In this document: piece after piece, positions 21,412 through 32,359 of the stretch
How positions within the stretch are numbered: the first letter of the stretch is position 1
Layout of the letters: every line of letters starts with the position of its first letter
Source: Pyropia haitanensis
Taxonomy: Eukaryota > Rhodophyta > Bangiophyceae > Bangiales > Bangiaceae
DNA length: 64,000 nt
Direction of reading: 5' to 3'
Assembly: GCA_008729055.1 (NCBI GenBank)
Contig: SDUX01000010.1
Location: 1,054,001-1,118,000 of the forward strand
The notes under the pieces: generated by a model
What the model saw: the letters and a program-made list of their open reading frames with translations, nothing else
Told to the model about the DNA's origin: nothing
Databases searched by the model: none
Translations under genes and position numbers: made by a program

Positions 21412-22028
21412 AGGGGTGGGAAGGTGGGGGGAGGGTGCGGGCGGCGCGTGGCTCACCGCTGCGGCTGCCCGCTGGCAGCGGCGCCGGTGCTTCCTGATGG
21501 CCTGGCGGCTACCAGAGGCAGCTTCCCCTCACACTGGAGATAGTGGCCTGCTCGGTTGGGGGCGTGTGTCCCAGGCGGCGGTCATCGCGTTCTCCGCTCT
21601 GCAGTGTGGCCACCGCGGCCAACGACACGAACGGCAGGAAGGTCACGTGTCTCTGGCGGGAGCGCTTTCCGCGGACACACGCGTGAAGAGTAACACCGCA
21701 AGCAGCTCGCTGTAGCCCATCTTATGTAACTTTTGAATTCAATATGCTTGATTCTGTCATGCCGCATACTTACTCGTACGGTTCTTCAGTGCCGTTTCTT
21801 CGCCCGGCGCAACTTCCAACAAAGTCCATCGCTGTCACGTCGGCGATGTGCCGAGTTGGCTGATGTGCACACGCACCCTTGCCGCGGGACGGTGCTCCAC
21901 CACTGCCTCGCTTTTCGCGCAGCCAAGCAATAGTTCTTCATCTCGCCCCGGCGTCGGTCATCTCCCAAGGAGGGGAGGTCCACGAGCATCGCCGGTTGCC
22001 GCGTCCACCCCTTGGGGTGATTGGCATC
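21412..22028. promoter_or_regulatory. Spacer and promoter region of eIF2-beta copy 1
   Basis: This holds the TatD 3' flank and the upstream region of the first eIF2-beta gene. An AT-rich patch lies at 21715-21790. The last 55 bases before the ATG align with the corresponding region of the second copy at about 80 percent identity, much lower than the coding part. Confidence 0.5.
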
Positions 22029-23549
22029 ATGGCGACCGAGACGGCGGCCCCGGTGCCGGTCGAAGAGGCGGCGGTACGTGATGGTCGACGGCCGTCGAGT
22101 GGGATGCAAGAGGGGGTGGGCGACGGTGGGAAGTGTAGCGAGCGGGGGTGGCAGAGAGGGGTGGGGTGGAGTAGGACGAGATGTATGGTTGTGGTTGTGG
22201 TTGTGGTTGTGTGTTGTTTTTCTTTGGGTGGTGTGTTGTACTGGTGGGTGTTTCATGGTTGTGGTTGCGGTTTGTGCTCGGGGGCACGGCAGGACGCTGG
22301 GCGGCGCTTCTGACGGCTCGTTGGTTATGGTTGGTTTGGGTGGGGTGTGTGTGTGCTTCTGGGCTGTCTGCTGGACTGTGTCGGCGGGTGTATGGATTGT
22401 GGGGTCCTCGTGTGCTCTGTCTGTGGTCGTGTTTTTTTTTTTTTCCCTGTTTATTCTTGTGGTGTGCACAGCCGGCCCTCTTTGACCCGACGATGAAGAA
22501 GAAGAAGAAGAAGAAGCCAAAGCCCACGGCGCTGGACGATGGCGCTGACGCGGGCGACGGGGTGGCGCCAGCAGTCAACGGGTCGGCGGGCAACGACCTA
22601 CCGGCCGACGACGCGCTGCCGGTGGGTGGGGCGGCGGCGGGGGCGCCAACGTACGAGATTGACGAGTCGGAGTTTGCGCCGATGGACCTGGGGAAGAAGA
22701 AGAAGAAGCGGAAGGTGGTGTTCTTTGACGATGGGGACGATGGGGGCGCGGTGGCGGGAGCGACGGGCGACGCGGACGGGGTGGCAGCCGCGGGCGGGGA
22801 GGATGGGGTGGTGATATCGAGCGGGCGGGAGGGGGTGGCGGCGGCGTGGGCGGGGTCGGACCGGGACTACACGCACGCGGAGCTGGTGGCGCGGGCGTTT
22901 GAGTTCCTGTACGGGAAGAACCCGGCGCTGGCGACGGGGGGCGGGCGGAAGCGGATTACGCTGCGGCCGCCGCAGATTGCGCGGGAGGGGTCGAAGAAGA
23001 CGGTGTTTATGAACTTTGGGGACATCTGCAAGAGCATCCACCGGCAGCAGGACCACCTGCTGGCGTACATGAGCGCCGAGCTGGGGACGACGGGCAACCT
23101 GCAGGATGGGGGGCGGCTGGTCATCAAGGGGCGGTTCACGTCGGACGGGATTGAGAACGTGCTCCGCCGGTACATGCGGGAGTACGTCATGTGCTCGTCG
23201 TGCCGGTCGCCCGACACGGTGCTGATGCGGGATGCCAACACGCGGTTGTACTTCCTGCAGTGCGAGAGCTGCGGCGCCACCCGGTCTGTGGCGCCCATTC
23301 GCCAGGGCTTCATGGCCCAGATCGGCCGTCGGATGCGCAAGTGAGGGGTGTGAGGGGGGGGGGGTGTGGGGGGAGGCGAGGGGAGCGGGTGGTGCTGGGG
23401 GGGGGGGGGGGAGGTGGCGCGGGTCGGCTGCAATCGCTGTCCTATGATGGTGAGGGGGGAGCTGCAGGGCGAGGGGGTGCGTGGGTTGCATTGTATACCC
23501 TTCTTATTCGTGGTGTGCGGTTGAGTAGCTGCTGTTGATTGTGTGCGTG
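21975..23549 (+). repeat. Left arm of a 1.6 kb palindrome carrying eIF2-beta
   Basis: This arm reappears in reverse complement at about 23990-25565. Exon 2, the 3' two thirds of the intron and about 200 bases beyond the stop appear identical, with a one-base length difference in the G run near 23396-23411. The first part of the intron shows a few substitutions, and the 55 bases upstream of the ATG differ at about one base in five. The centre of symmetry is near 23770 and the unique loop is about 440 bases. Confidence 0.92.
22029..23344 (+). CDS. EIF2S2: Translation initiation factor eIF2 subunit beta, copy 1
   Basis: Beta subunit of the eIF2 GTPase that brings initiator tRNA to the 40S subunit. 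Exon 1 is 22029-22073 (MATETAAPVPVEEAA), the intron 22074-22471 (GTACGT...CAG, phase 0), exon 2 22472-23344; 305 residues. Exon 2 begins PALFDPTM, the conserved entry to the first Lys block (residues 24-30), and a second Lys block lies at 90-96; animal and yeast proteins have three. These blocks contact eIF5 and eIF2B-epsilon. The C-terminal half is complete: YTHAELVARAFEFLYGKNP, RPPQIAREGSKKTVFMNF, LLAYMSAELGTTGNLQ and the zinc ribbon Cys256-x2-Cys259 with Cys279-x2-Cys282. The intron is G/T-rich with a T tract before the acceptor. The predicted protein is identical to copy 2. Confidence 0.96.
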
Positions 23550-24195
23550 TACGCGACGCGATGACGTCGGGTGCGGTTAGGTTTTTGCGCCCTTCTGGTC
23601 ACTTTTGTGAGCATCGTTCTATTGCCCCGCAGTGACAGGGGAATGCCGCGATGCGACATTGCTTTCGTGAAGCTCTGTCGTTGGTTGTAGTGCGGGCGTC
23701 GGCGCAGTAGTGAAGGTCACCTGAGCTCAGACTCTTTGCTGTCGTGTCGTTGACAAGGCAATGACTGTGACACGCGCTGACTTCACTCGGCAATACGGCC
23801 GGCTTCTGCTCGTCGGCACCGAATTCAAGGCCCGACCGAACCACTGACATGGACGCTCAAGTGGCCAGGTGGTTGACCGCGCAATGGCAAACAAAGGCGA
23901 CGCTGCACAGGTCATCTCACAGCACTTGGGGCTCACTCCAGTCCTACACTCCAAAGGTGGTAGCACCTGCTGCGCAGGCGCAGCGTCCCCACGCACACAA
24001 TCAACAGCAGCTACTCAACCGCACACCACGAATAAGAAGGGTATACAATGCAACCCACGCACCCCCTCGCCCTGCAGCTCCCCCCTCACCATCATAGGAC
24101 AGCGATTGCAGCCGACCCGCGCCACCTCCCCCCCCCCCCCCCCAGCACCACCCGCTCCCCTCGCCTCCCCCCACACCCCCCCCCCCTCACACCCC
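23345..24195. other. Palindrome centre: shared 3' flanks and unique loop
   Basis: 23345-23549 and 23990-24195 are the inverted shared 3' flanks of the two eIF2-beta genes. 23550-23989 is present once and carries no recognisable gene. Transcripts of either gene that read past the poly(A) site would enter the other copy's antisense strand. Confidence 0.7.
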
Positions 24196-25565
24196 TCACT
24201 TGCGCATCCGACGGCCGATCTGGGCCATGAAGCCCTGGCGAATGGGCGCCACAGACCGGGTGGCGCCGCAGCTCTCGCACTGCAGGAAGTACAACCGCGT
24301 GTTGGCATCCCGCATCAGCACCGTGTCGGGCGACCGGCACGACGAGCACATGACGTACTCCCGCATGTACCGGCGGAGCACGTTCTCAATCCCGTCCGAC
24401 GTGAACCGCCCCTTGATGACCAGCCGCCCCCCATCCTGCAGGTTGCCCGTCGTCCCCAGCTCGGCGCTCATGTACGCCAGCAGGTGGTCCTGCTGCCGGT
24501 GGATGCTCTTGCAGATGTCCCCAAAGTTCATAAACACCGTCTTCTTCGACCCCTCCCGCGCAATCTGCGGCGGCCGCAGCGTAATCCGCTTCCGCCCGCC
24601 CCCCGTCGCCAGCGCCGGGTTCTTCCCGTACAGGAACTCAAACGCCCGCGCCACCAGCTCCGCGTGCGTGTAGTCCCGGTCCGACCCCGCCCACGCCGCC
24701 GCCACCCCCTCCCGCCCGCTCGATATCACCACCCCATCCTCCCCGCCCGCGGCTGCCACCCCGTCCGCGTCGCCCGTCGCTCCCGCCACCGCGCCCCCAT
24801 CGTCCCCATCGTCAAAGAACACCACCTTCCGCTTCTTCTTCTTCTTCCCCAGGTCCATCGGCGCAAACTCCGACTCGTCAATCTCGTACGTTGGCGCCCC
24901 CGCCGCCGCCCCACCCACCGGCAGCGCGTCGTCGGCCGGTAGGTCGTTGCCCGCCGACCCGTTGACTGCTGGCGCCACCCCGTCGCCCGCGTCAGCGCCA
25001 TCGTCCAGCGCCGTGGGCTTTGGCTTCTTCTTCTTCTTCTTCTTCATCGTCGGGTCAAAGAGGGCCGGCTGTGCACACCACAAGAATAAACAGGGAAAAA
25101 AAAAAAAACACGACCACAGACAGAGCACACGAGGACCCCACAATCCATACACCCGCCGACACAGTCCAGCAGACAGCCCAGAAGCACACACACACCCCAC
25201 CCAAACCAACCATAACCAACGAGCCGTCAGAAGCGCCGCCCAGCGTCCTGCCGTGCCCCCGAGCACAAACCGCAACCACAACCATGAAACACCCACCAGT
25301 ACAACACACCACCCAAAGAAAAACAACACACAACCACAACCACAACCACAACCATACATCTCGTCCTACTCCACCCCACCCCTCTCTGCCACCCCCGCTC
25401 GCTACGCTTCCCACCGTCGCCCACCCCCTCTTGCACCCCACTCGGCGGCCGTCGACCATCACGTACCGCCGCCTCTTCGACCGGCACCGGGGCCGCCGTC
25501 TCGGTCGCCATGATGCCAATCGCCCCAAAAGGTCGACGCACGGCAGCCGGCGGCACGCGTGGACG
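23990..25565 (-). repeat. Right arm of the eIF2-beta palindrome
   Basis: Reverse complement of the left arm. Coordinates of matching landmarks add to 47540 throughout the gene (start 22029/25511, stop 23344/24196), showing no indel across start, intron and coding region. Outside about 25565 the flank is unrelated to the left one, so this is a bounded duplication. Confidence 0.92.
24196..25511 (-). CDS. EIF2S2: Translation initiation factor eIF2 subunit beta, copy 2
   Basis: Second, convergent copy. Exon 1 is 25511-25467, the intron 25466-25069, exon 2 25068-24196. The encoded protein is the same 305 residues as copy 1, including both Lys blocks and the Cys4 zinc ribbon, with no stop or frame break, so both copies look functional. 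Differences from copy 1 are confined to the beginning of the intron (for example GGCCGCCGAGTGGGGTGC against GGCCGTCGAGTGGGATGC) and to the promoter. Its start codon lies 438 bases from the divergent COX16 ATG, whereas copy 1 has a different upstream neighbour, so the two copies probably have distinct promoters. Whether both are expressed cannot be told from sequence. Confidence 0.95.
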
Positions 25566-25949
25566 GCCCCCCCCTGCGCGAAAGGCAAGGTCGGGGGCAG
25601 GGCACCACACACCGCCCACTTCGTCCGAGGCGACAGCAGTTGCTCGATGCTGTGAAAAGGATGCGCTCGGCCTGCTGGACGTGGCCGCCGTGGACCTTCC
25701 GTCACAATTCTAACCGTATGACGGTTGAAAGCATGGCCTTTTGATGGAAGATCAAATTGCGACGCCGCTGACCGCTCCCGCTCAACTCGGCGCGTCTCGA
25801 CCACCACCCGCATACCTCCCCTCCTTCCCCACCGTCATCGTATACGCTGCGTGCCCAACACCTGACGGCGTCCACCCCGCCTCGGTATCGTCTCCTCCCC
25901 CCCCCCCCTTGGCTAGCTCTTCCCGCAGTACTCTCATTCGGCGGTCAAC
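25512..25949. promoter_or_regulatory. Divergent promoter region of eIF2-beta copy 2 and COX16
   Basis: 438 bases between divergent ATGs. The first 55 or so bases belong to the palindrome arm. The COX16 side ends in a pyrimidine-rich leader (25885-25930). No gene seen inside. Confidence 0.5.
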
Positions 25950-26408
25950 ATGTTCGCCCCGGCCCGCCGGGCGTGGACGTCCCTCTCCCCCCCCACCCGC
26001 CAGTTTGGCGTGCCCTTCATCGTCTTTCTCGTCACCGGCACGTACGGCCTCTCCTTCCTCACCGCGGGGCGGTACGAGCTCGACGATGAGCGGCGGGTGC
26101 GGTCACAAATCGGGGCGGACCCGCGCAAGCCGGTCGCGCGGACGCCGCGGGGCGGCGGCGCGGCGGGAGGGGGGGGCGGCACCGCCGCCGCCGGCCCGCT
26201 GCCGCCACCGGCGGCGGCAGCGGTGGACGGGGCTTCGCTGCCAGAAGCCGCCGCTGGAACCGGCGCCGCCACCACCGCTGCTGCCGCCGCCGCCGGTGCG
26301 CCAGCACCAGCGACGGCAGCCGCGGCCGATGGGGCGGGCGTGGCGGCAGACTACACCATCGTGCGGATCCCGCGGCGGGGGGAGCGGCCGCCGCCACGCG
26401 CCGGCTGA
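25950..26408 (+). CDS. COX16: COX16-like cytochrome c oxidase assembly protein
   Basis: Small inner-membrane protein needed for cytochrome oxidase assembly (copper insertion into COX2 in animals). The N terminus MFAPARRAWTSLSPPTRQFG is basic, followed by the conserved block GVPFIVFLVTGTYGLSFLTA, one transmembrane helix, then GRYELDDERR, all matching COX16. The C-terminal YTIVRIPRRGERPPP recalls the family's terminal NKRVPRP motif. Between them lies an Ala/Gly-rich insert of about 80 residues that the usual 80-110-residue proteins lack, giving 152 residues here. Single exon. Diverges from eIF2-beta copy 2. Confidence 0.8.
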   Translation: MFAPARRAWTSLSPPTRQFGVPFIVFLVTGTYGLSFLTAGRYELDDERRVRSQIGADPRKPVARTPRGGGAAGGGGGTAAAGPLPPPAAAAVDGASLPEAAAGTGAATTAAAAAAGAPAPATAAAADGAGVAADYTIVRIPRRGERPPPRAG

Positions 26409-28532
26409 GCTGCCCGTCGTTGGCCGGGGGGGGAGATGCCAGCGTTTGGGCGCGTGGGCGAGCGGCGGGCAGGTCGGGCGGGGCGGGCGCGCAGGCGGGC
26501 GTTGCGGAGCTGCCCTTCGGGGGCGGCACGGCGGGTGGCTTCGCGACGCCGCTCGTTCGGCCAGCCGCTCCGTGAGGTGCTTGCGGTTTCTTTGCCAGAA
26601 GGGCTTGCTGCGTTGGGGAGTTTCCGCCTTTATGCTGGCGGGGCCGCCTTCAATCGTCGAACTGCCTGTCTTGGTGCGGCCTGCCGGTGGCGCTGCAGAC
26701 AGCAACGAGCAGCCGCTTAACGAGGAGCCGTTCCACCGGGGGTGGTACGACTGGAAGGGCTGGGGTGCGACCTGTCGGCACTCCACGAGTCCAGGCGGTG
26801 GAGACCTGCAGGTGCACTAGATGGCAGCCGCTGTGTCGTGATGGGCATTGCCCGGCGGCCATTGTGACAGTGGCGGTATTGAAGCACCGCCGGGAGGCGC
26901 ACTGTGGCGGTAGCGGGGCTGTGTGCGGAAGCGCTATCGGGAAGCGCACCGCAGCACTTGCGCGTACGTCCCCCTGCGGGCTGCTGCACGAACTTTGCAC
27001 GCCCGCCAACGTTCCCTTCCTTTTCCAAAACTAAAACAGAGGGCGCAACAGCAACTGCTTACCCGTTGCCTGCGTACGTCCGCTCTGGCCACGTGCGCCT
27101 TTCTGCTTCCCGGCACCTCCCTCTTTCCGCCCAAGGTCCTGTTGGTTCCGCCTCACACGTCCTGCTTTCGATGCAGGAGCAGTCCACATGTATTTTTGGT
27201 CGTCTCGTAGTTGCGCCCGGTGATCTTGATTAGAGTGTACTCAACGTGACTTTCGTCAAGCTTAGACGGACGATCTGTGGATAGTTCGAGATTGATCGGC
27301 GCTTGGGCCAGCGTCGATTCATGGGCGACGGACTTCGTCAGGCCGGCAGGCTGTCTGTCTCGGAGTGAGATCGCGACAACTCGGGCCCGCTCACCAACCA
27401 ACCAACCGGACCGTGACCAGCGCATCCAGCTCATCCAGTCAGGTGGCGTCCTCGGCGTGCCTCTGTTGTGTGGATTTCATGGACTGTTCGTCAAACGGCC
27501 GTTGGCCACCGGCCCGCCAGGCTGTTTCCCGACGGCCACCCTCGTCCCCGCGGTCCTTACACGAAAAAATCGACAGCCGACGAGGGCGTTTGAGGAGCCG
27601 ACACTGGGCGTTTTCCTGCTTTCTCGCGGCGTTCCCCCCACCGACTGCCCTCCCAAGCCAGACCCCATGACAGCGGCACGCAGCAACCGTTTTGACAGAG
27701 CGGCGGTGCTGTGATCATCCGCCTGCGCACACCCGTTCTACCGTCCGTCCGTGCGGGCCCACTGGCGGTTTTGGACCCCGACAGCCCAACAACGTGCGTG
27801 CTTGGTTGAGACCCGTGGGGGTCCTCGAGCCGCCTGCCCAGCGGAAAGCTGAGTGAGTGCCACGCCTACACAAGTCGCACCCTGCTGTAGACTTTTGGGA
27901 CCAGCGCAGAGGCGGAGAGGAGAATGGGGGGGCGGGGGGGGCGCGCGCATATAGCTGCCACCCGACGGACTGGGGAGGTCCCACTGGACTGACGGCTGAT
28001 GCGCGTGTGTGTGCTGTGCACCTCTCCGGCGAGGCAGGGGGGGGGGGTGCGGCACCCGCAAACCACCCGAGCTCCGTCCGTACCGCCTGGACTGACACGC
28101 TGTTGGGCACAGGGCCGCGGACGGCCACGCATACACTTGTCAGGCCGACCGTGGGCGCCCGCCCCCTCCCACCGACCCCCACCCACACCTACGCGGCGCG
28201 GCTGCCGTAGCGCGTCCGTCGGGCGGCCGCGCATACGTCGTCGCGCGACGCGCGCGTCCGCACCCCCGTCTCAGCCCCTTTTGACGCAGGCCTCGCAGTC
28301 CTCGTCGTTGACGGGCCGTGTATCCGCTTCCGTCCGTTCAGCCGCGCCTCGCGACGCGCCCTCTTTGACCGCCTGTTGCCTCTTCACACCAGCAACGTGC
28401 CCCCCCTGCTCCCCTTCTCGCCCCCCTCCCCTCCTCCAACCTACCGTTGTCCCCTGTTGTCCCCTCTTCCCCTCCTGACCGCCACCCCACCCCCACTTGT
28501 TGGCCTCGCCTCCCCCCACCCTCTGTGTTCCC
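26409..28532. other. Spacer, 2.1 kb, no recognisable gene
   Basis: The middle (26820-27720) has a more balanced base composition than the rest of the window. Open frames on both strands, the longest at 27277-27714 plus, show no domain or signal. 28370-28530 is a pyrimidine-rich stretch leading to the GT14 start codon and is probably its 5' leader. Confidence 0.45.
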
Positions 28533-30227
28533 ATGGACAGGCCACGGGGCCTGTCCAGCCCGTCCCCCCCCTGGCGCGGCGGCCCCGCCGTGCCGCGGGG
28601 CTCCCCCGTGCCGGCGTCCCCGACGCCCAGCCTGGGGAGCCCGGCGCCTGGGGGCGTCAGCAGCGGCGGCAAGGCCCACCCGGCAGGGGCGGGTGGCGGT
28701 GGCGGCGGCGGTGGCAGCGGCAGTGGCGGCGGCTGTTGCGAGACGCGGCCCGCGTGGGCGTGGCGCCCCGTCTTGGGCGGCAAGGTTGCCGACCGGTGGC
28801 GGCTGCGGGTGGGGCTGCTGGCGTTGCTGGGGGTGGTCCTTATGCTCACCACGCTCTTCCTCGGGGTGGACCGTGAGGGCGTGGGCGGGTGGGCGCCGCC
28901 ACCCGTCTCGCCCCACGACTCGGGCCTGGCAGAAGCCGTCGACGAGACGGGGGGCGGCTCATTCCGCGCCGCCGCCGCCGCCGCGGCTGCCGGCCGAGGG
29001 TGTGGCGGTGGCCGCCGCCCACCCCCCGGGGAGGTGGACGTGGCGTACTTCATCCAGGTCTCTCAATCCAACCTGCCCCTGCTGCCGCGGCTGCTCCGGT
29101 CGCTGTCGCACGATGGCAACGTGGTCGCCGTGCACTTTGACCTCAAGATCCCCGACGCGGTCCTATCCCCCGTTATTGAGTCCATCCGCACAGACGCGAG
29201 CCTGGCGGCCGTGCGATTTATGCCGCGGGAGGTGGTGACATACCGGGGCATCTCGATGGTCCTAAACGTCCTCTCCGCAATGGACTTTTTGCTCGCCGCC
29301 GACCCGGGCTGGTGCTACTTTATCAACCTGTCCGCCGCCGACTACCCGCTCGCGTCGCAACGGACGGTGCGGCGGCTGCTGGCGACGCCGGGCCTCGCCG
29401 ACGCAGGTGCCAACTTTGCGTCGGTCTCCTCCCCGCAACACTGGGTGGACACGGTCACGGAGCAGCGCATCGGGCGGCTGTACGTGGACACGAGCTTGGC
29501 GTTTGGGGGGGACAACGGCACGGAGGTGGTATCACTTCAGCAACCCAACCCCCTGTACGCCGCCGCCGAGTGGACCGCCCGCAAGTCCGAGGCGTGGATG
29601 CTGCTGCACCGCGACTTTGTGGCGTATGTCGTCCGGTCAGCCGCCGCGCGACGGCTGCTGCTCGCGTTTGCCCTCTCCATCGAGGCGTCGGAGCACTTTT
29701 TCGTCACGCTCCTCACCAACACCGCCCGCTGGCGGCGGAGCCTCATCTCCACCCACCTGCGGCTGGTGGTGTGGCGCCACCGGGGCGTCAAGGCGGTGCA
29801 GCACCCGTACAACGTGGACGACACCGAGCCCGACGACGCGTCGCGCTACGTCTTTGCCGACACCCTCTCCTCGTCGTCCGCGCTCTTTGCGCGCAAGTTC
29901 CGGGTGCCCGACTCGGCCCTCCTCGACACCCTCGACCGGTCGGTGAGCGGCATCGCGCCGCCAGCGTCGGCCGCCGACGCGGCGGGCGTCGCGTCCGCCG
30001 CGGGCCGCGTGCGCGACGGCCTCGCGCGGGCGATGGCCGACTCGGCGTCGCGGACGGCGGCGTGGGAGGAGCGGCTCGCCGCCGCGGCCGCCGCGGGGCG
30101 GCTGCCGGACAAGGAGGACCGCACGCCACTGGACGAGGCCAGGGGGGGCGGGGGGGTCGCCGCCCCAGATGGGGGGGGGGGAGGCGCTCCGGCAGACTTG
30201 TGGGCGACGTCCACCGCGCCGTCGTGA
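28533..30227 (+). CDS. GT14 (core-2/I-branching, xylosyltransferase-type) glycosyltransferase
   Basis: Type II Golgi membrane enzyme by topology: a 90-residue Pro/Gly cytosolic tail, then one hydrophobic segment (LRVGLLALLGVVLMLTTLF, about residues 90-112) and a luminal catalytic domain. Family motifs: AYFIQVSQSNLPLLPRLL, AVHFDLKIP, FMPREVVTYRGISMVLNVLS, CYFINLSAADYPLASQ (the Leu-Ser-Ala-Asp-Pro core of GT14), RKSEAWMLLHRDFVAYVV and SIEASEHFFVTLLTNT, corresponding to the Ser-Trp-Phe-Leu and Glu-x-Phe-Phe blocks of plant and animal relatives. The likely donor is UDP-xylose, UDP-GlcNAc or UDP-glucuronate; the sequence does not say which. The frame closes at 30227, but 30224 fits a GTGAGA donor and a coding-like segment at 30482-30880 may be the real 3' end. 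Confidence 0.85.
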   Translation: MDRPRGLSSPSPPWRGGPAVPRGSPVPASPTPSLGSPAPGGVSSGGKAHPAGAGGGGGGGGSGSGGGCCETRPAWAWRPVLGGKVADRWRLRVGLLALLGVVLMLTTLFLGVDREGVGGWAPPPVSPHDSGLAEAVDETGGGSFRAAAAAAAAGRGCGGGRRPPPGEVDVAYFIQVSQSNLPLLPRLLRSLSHDGNVVAVHFDLKIPDAVLSPVIESIRTDASLAAVRFMPREVVTYRGISMVLNVLSAMDFLLAADPGWCYFINLSAADYPLASQRTVRRLLATPGLADAGANFASVSSPQHWVDTVTEQRIGRLYVDTSLAFGGDNGTEVVSLQQPNPLYAAAEWTARKSEAWMLLHRDFVAYVVRSAAARRLLLAFALSIEASEHFFVTLLTNTARWRRSLISTHLRLVVWRHRGVKAVQHPYNVDDTEPDDASRYVFADTLSSSSALFARKFRVPDSALLDTLDRSVSGIAPPASAADAAGVASAAGRVRDGLARAMADSASRTAAWEERLAAAAAAGRLPDKEDRTPLDEARGGGGVAAPDGGGGGAPADLWATSTAPS

Positions 30228-30481
30228 GAGAAGGGGCGGCCCTGGGCGTGACGCGCGGTGGCGGCGTCGCGGGCGGGAGGGCGGCGGCCGCCGGCTTGTG
30301 CCGACGCCGCGCGAGTCCCCACCGATACAATCACGGACAGCAGGGTGTGTGGATTGCTGGTGGCTGGCACGGGGCCCGCGACGGCCACCGCAGACGATGG
30401 AGTCCCCGCACAAGAACACGAGGAGCAACAACAGCCGACAGGGAAAAGTGCCCACCCCGATTGCCCTACCCCAGCGTTCAG

Positions 30482-30880
30482 AGTGACAAGGCGCTGGCAG
30501 GGGACACCCGCCCCCCTCCCCCCCCCCCCGCCGTCACCCCCGTTCGCCCCCCGCCACCGCCTCAGCCCGCGCCTCCCCCTCCGTGCCCCCCCTCCGCGCG
30601 TGCCCCAACACGTCGCACGGCGAGGCCGCCGTCCAGGTGCACGCCACAAACGCGCCGCCCGCGGCGACACCCGCACGGTAAAGGTCCGGCAGCTGCAAGC
30701 AATGCACGCCTGCTCGGGGTCGGCGGCCTGTGGCACGGGAAGTGCTTCACACGCGCGGGCGACCACATCGTGCAGGTGGTTGTGGTCACGACGTCGCGGC
30801 AGGGGCGCATGCTGGACACGCGTACCGGCGGCCGCTACCCCCGCTTGTCGGTGGAGACCTCCCTGGTTCCGCACGAGTAG
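30482..30880 (+). CDS. Possible 3' exon of the GT14 gene (frame uncertain)
   Basis: After an acceptor-like CAG at 30479-30481 the sequence has coding character: one frame reads CPNTSHGEAAVQVHATNAPP, and another ends GLWHGKCFTRAGDHIVQ, LDTRTGGRYPRLSVETS and LVPHE followed by TAG (30878-30880). The second block looks like a beta-strand-rich domain with Cys and aromatic residues and is unlikely by chance. To join it to the GT14 exon the frame must change in C runs around 30507-30552 and again near 30680. It could instead be a separate small gene. The C-terminal domain of xylosyltransferases is a plausible but unproven identity. Confidence 0.35.
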   Translation, partial: SDKALAGDTRPPPPPPAVTPVRPPPPPQPAPPPPCPPSARAPTRRTARPPSRCTPQTRRPRRHPHGKGPAAASNARLLGVGGLWHGKCFTRAGDHIVQVVVVTTSRQGRMLDTRTGGRYPRLSVETSLVPHE

Positions 30881-30970
30881 AGAACACGGGTCGCCGCCGT
30901 CTGGTGCGGCGGCACGCTGCCGGGACAGTGCTGCCGACGCTACTGCGCACCGAGATGGGGCCGCTGGCGC

Positions 30971-32321
30971 TCACAACACGTCGCACGTGCGGCGGAGGAA
31001 GAGGCGGTTGTTGCGCAGGTGCGACACGTACACCCGGTGCGCCACATCTGGTAAGCACAGCAGGGGTGAGCGCGCGCGGCCATCGCGCGCACGTGACGGA
31101 CATGACGTCGCGTCGCGTGGGGACAGCCGAGTGGCCGAGCACACGTTCAAGCAGAACGAGGGGTGGGCACACCAAGGGACCGCCACAGCGACAAAAACAG
31201 AGCAAGAAGACAAACAAGCACCAGGAGGGGAGAGCGAGTGTCAGGCGTGAGCTCCCCCAACACTGGCAAGAACACGAGCGGGTGGCTGGGAGCACTCCCC
31301 CCCTTGCACTATCGACACCACCAGTCCCCCCCCCCCCACCACGGTCCATCCCCGTTCGAGACGACCAAAGCGGAACCCCCCCCGGCGTCGGCCGCTCCCC
31401 TCCCCCCCCCCCCCCCCCTCAACGTACCTCGCACGTCCCGGATCTGCACCTCCTTTGAGTTGATGGAGCAGATCCAGCCAATGTACTTTGGGCTGGCCGA
31501 CTTTGGGCTGAACACCGCCACGTGGTCGCCCTGCGCGTACGTCTCGGCGTGCAGCTGCAGCACGCCGCGCGCAACGACCACGTCGTTGCCGCGCGCCGCC
31601 GCCGCGCCGCCGGGGCGGCCGTCGGCACCCGCCGCCGCCGCCTCGCGCCGTTCGGCTGTGGAAGAGCAGGGGCAGGCAGCCATACGGCGAGTCACAAAAC
31701 AAGACGAGGGGAGAGCGCAAGAGGTCCGCGTCAGGCAGGCTCGGCCGCCCCCAAAACAGCGGCCCGCACTCGCGGTTAGTGACCGCTCCACCCGCGCCTA
31801 GGCGCGCGGCAGTCAAACCGGTGAGAAGCCCACACCCCGGCGACGGCGGGACAGCAAAGGCGCCTCCGCGGGTTGCGCCCACCAGCGCCCCCCCCCCCCC
31901 CCCCCGAGACAAGAGGCCCGCACGAGGCACGGGCGCATATCCCCCTATCGCCGCGCGCAGCCCGCGCAGACGCCCACCACCCAAACACCCTCCCATCCCC
32001 TCGCCACACCCCCCCCCACTCCCGCCCAACCCCTCGCCACCCCCCCCCCCCCCCCACGCCCGCCCGCGGCGCCGCCCAACGCACCCCCCCGAGCCCGCTG
32101 CGCCGCGTCGTACGTGGCGAGCAGCGCCGCGAGGTCGCCATTGATCTCGTCCGCCGTCAGCGCGACGCGGACGACGCCCTCCCGCTGGAGGGCGGTGACG
32201 AGCCCGCCGCCGCCCGCGGGCGGCCAGCCGGTGGCCGCGCCGCCCACCGGCGCGCCGCCAATCGCCGCCCGCCGCGCCGCCGCGATCGCCGCCGCCGCAC
32301 TCGCGGGGGGCCGTACGGGAA

Positions 32322-32359
<38 letters not shown>

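Noticed and set aside
21975..25565. Palindrome as a fold-back assembly error
   Set aside because: Outer flanks differ, a unique 440-base loop is present, and the arms diverge toward their edges, which a fold-back read would not produce. Long reads would still be decisive.
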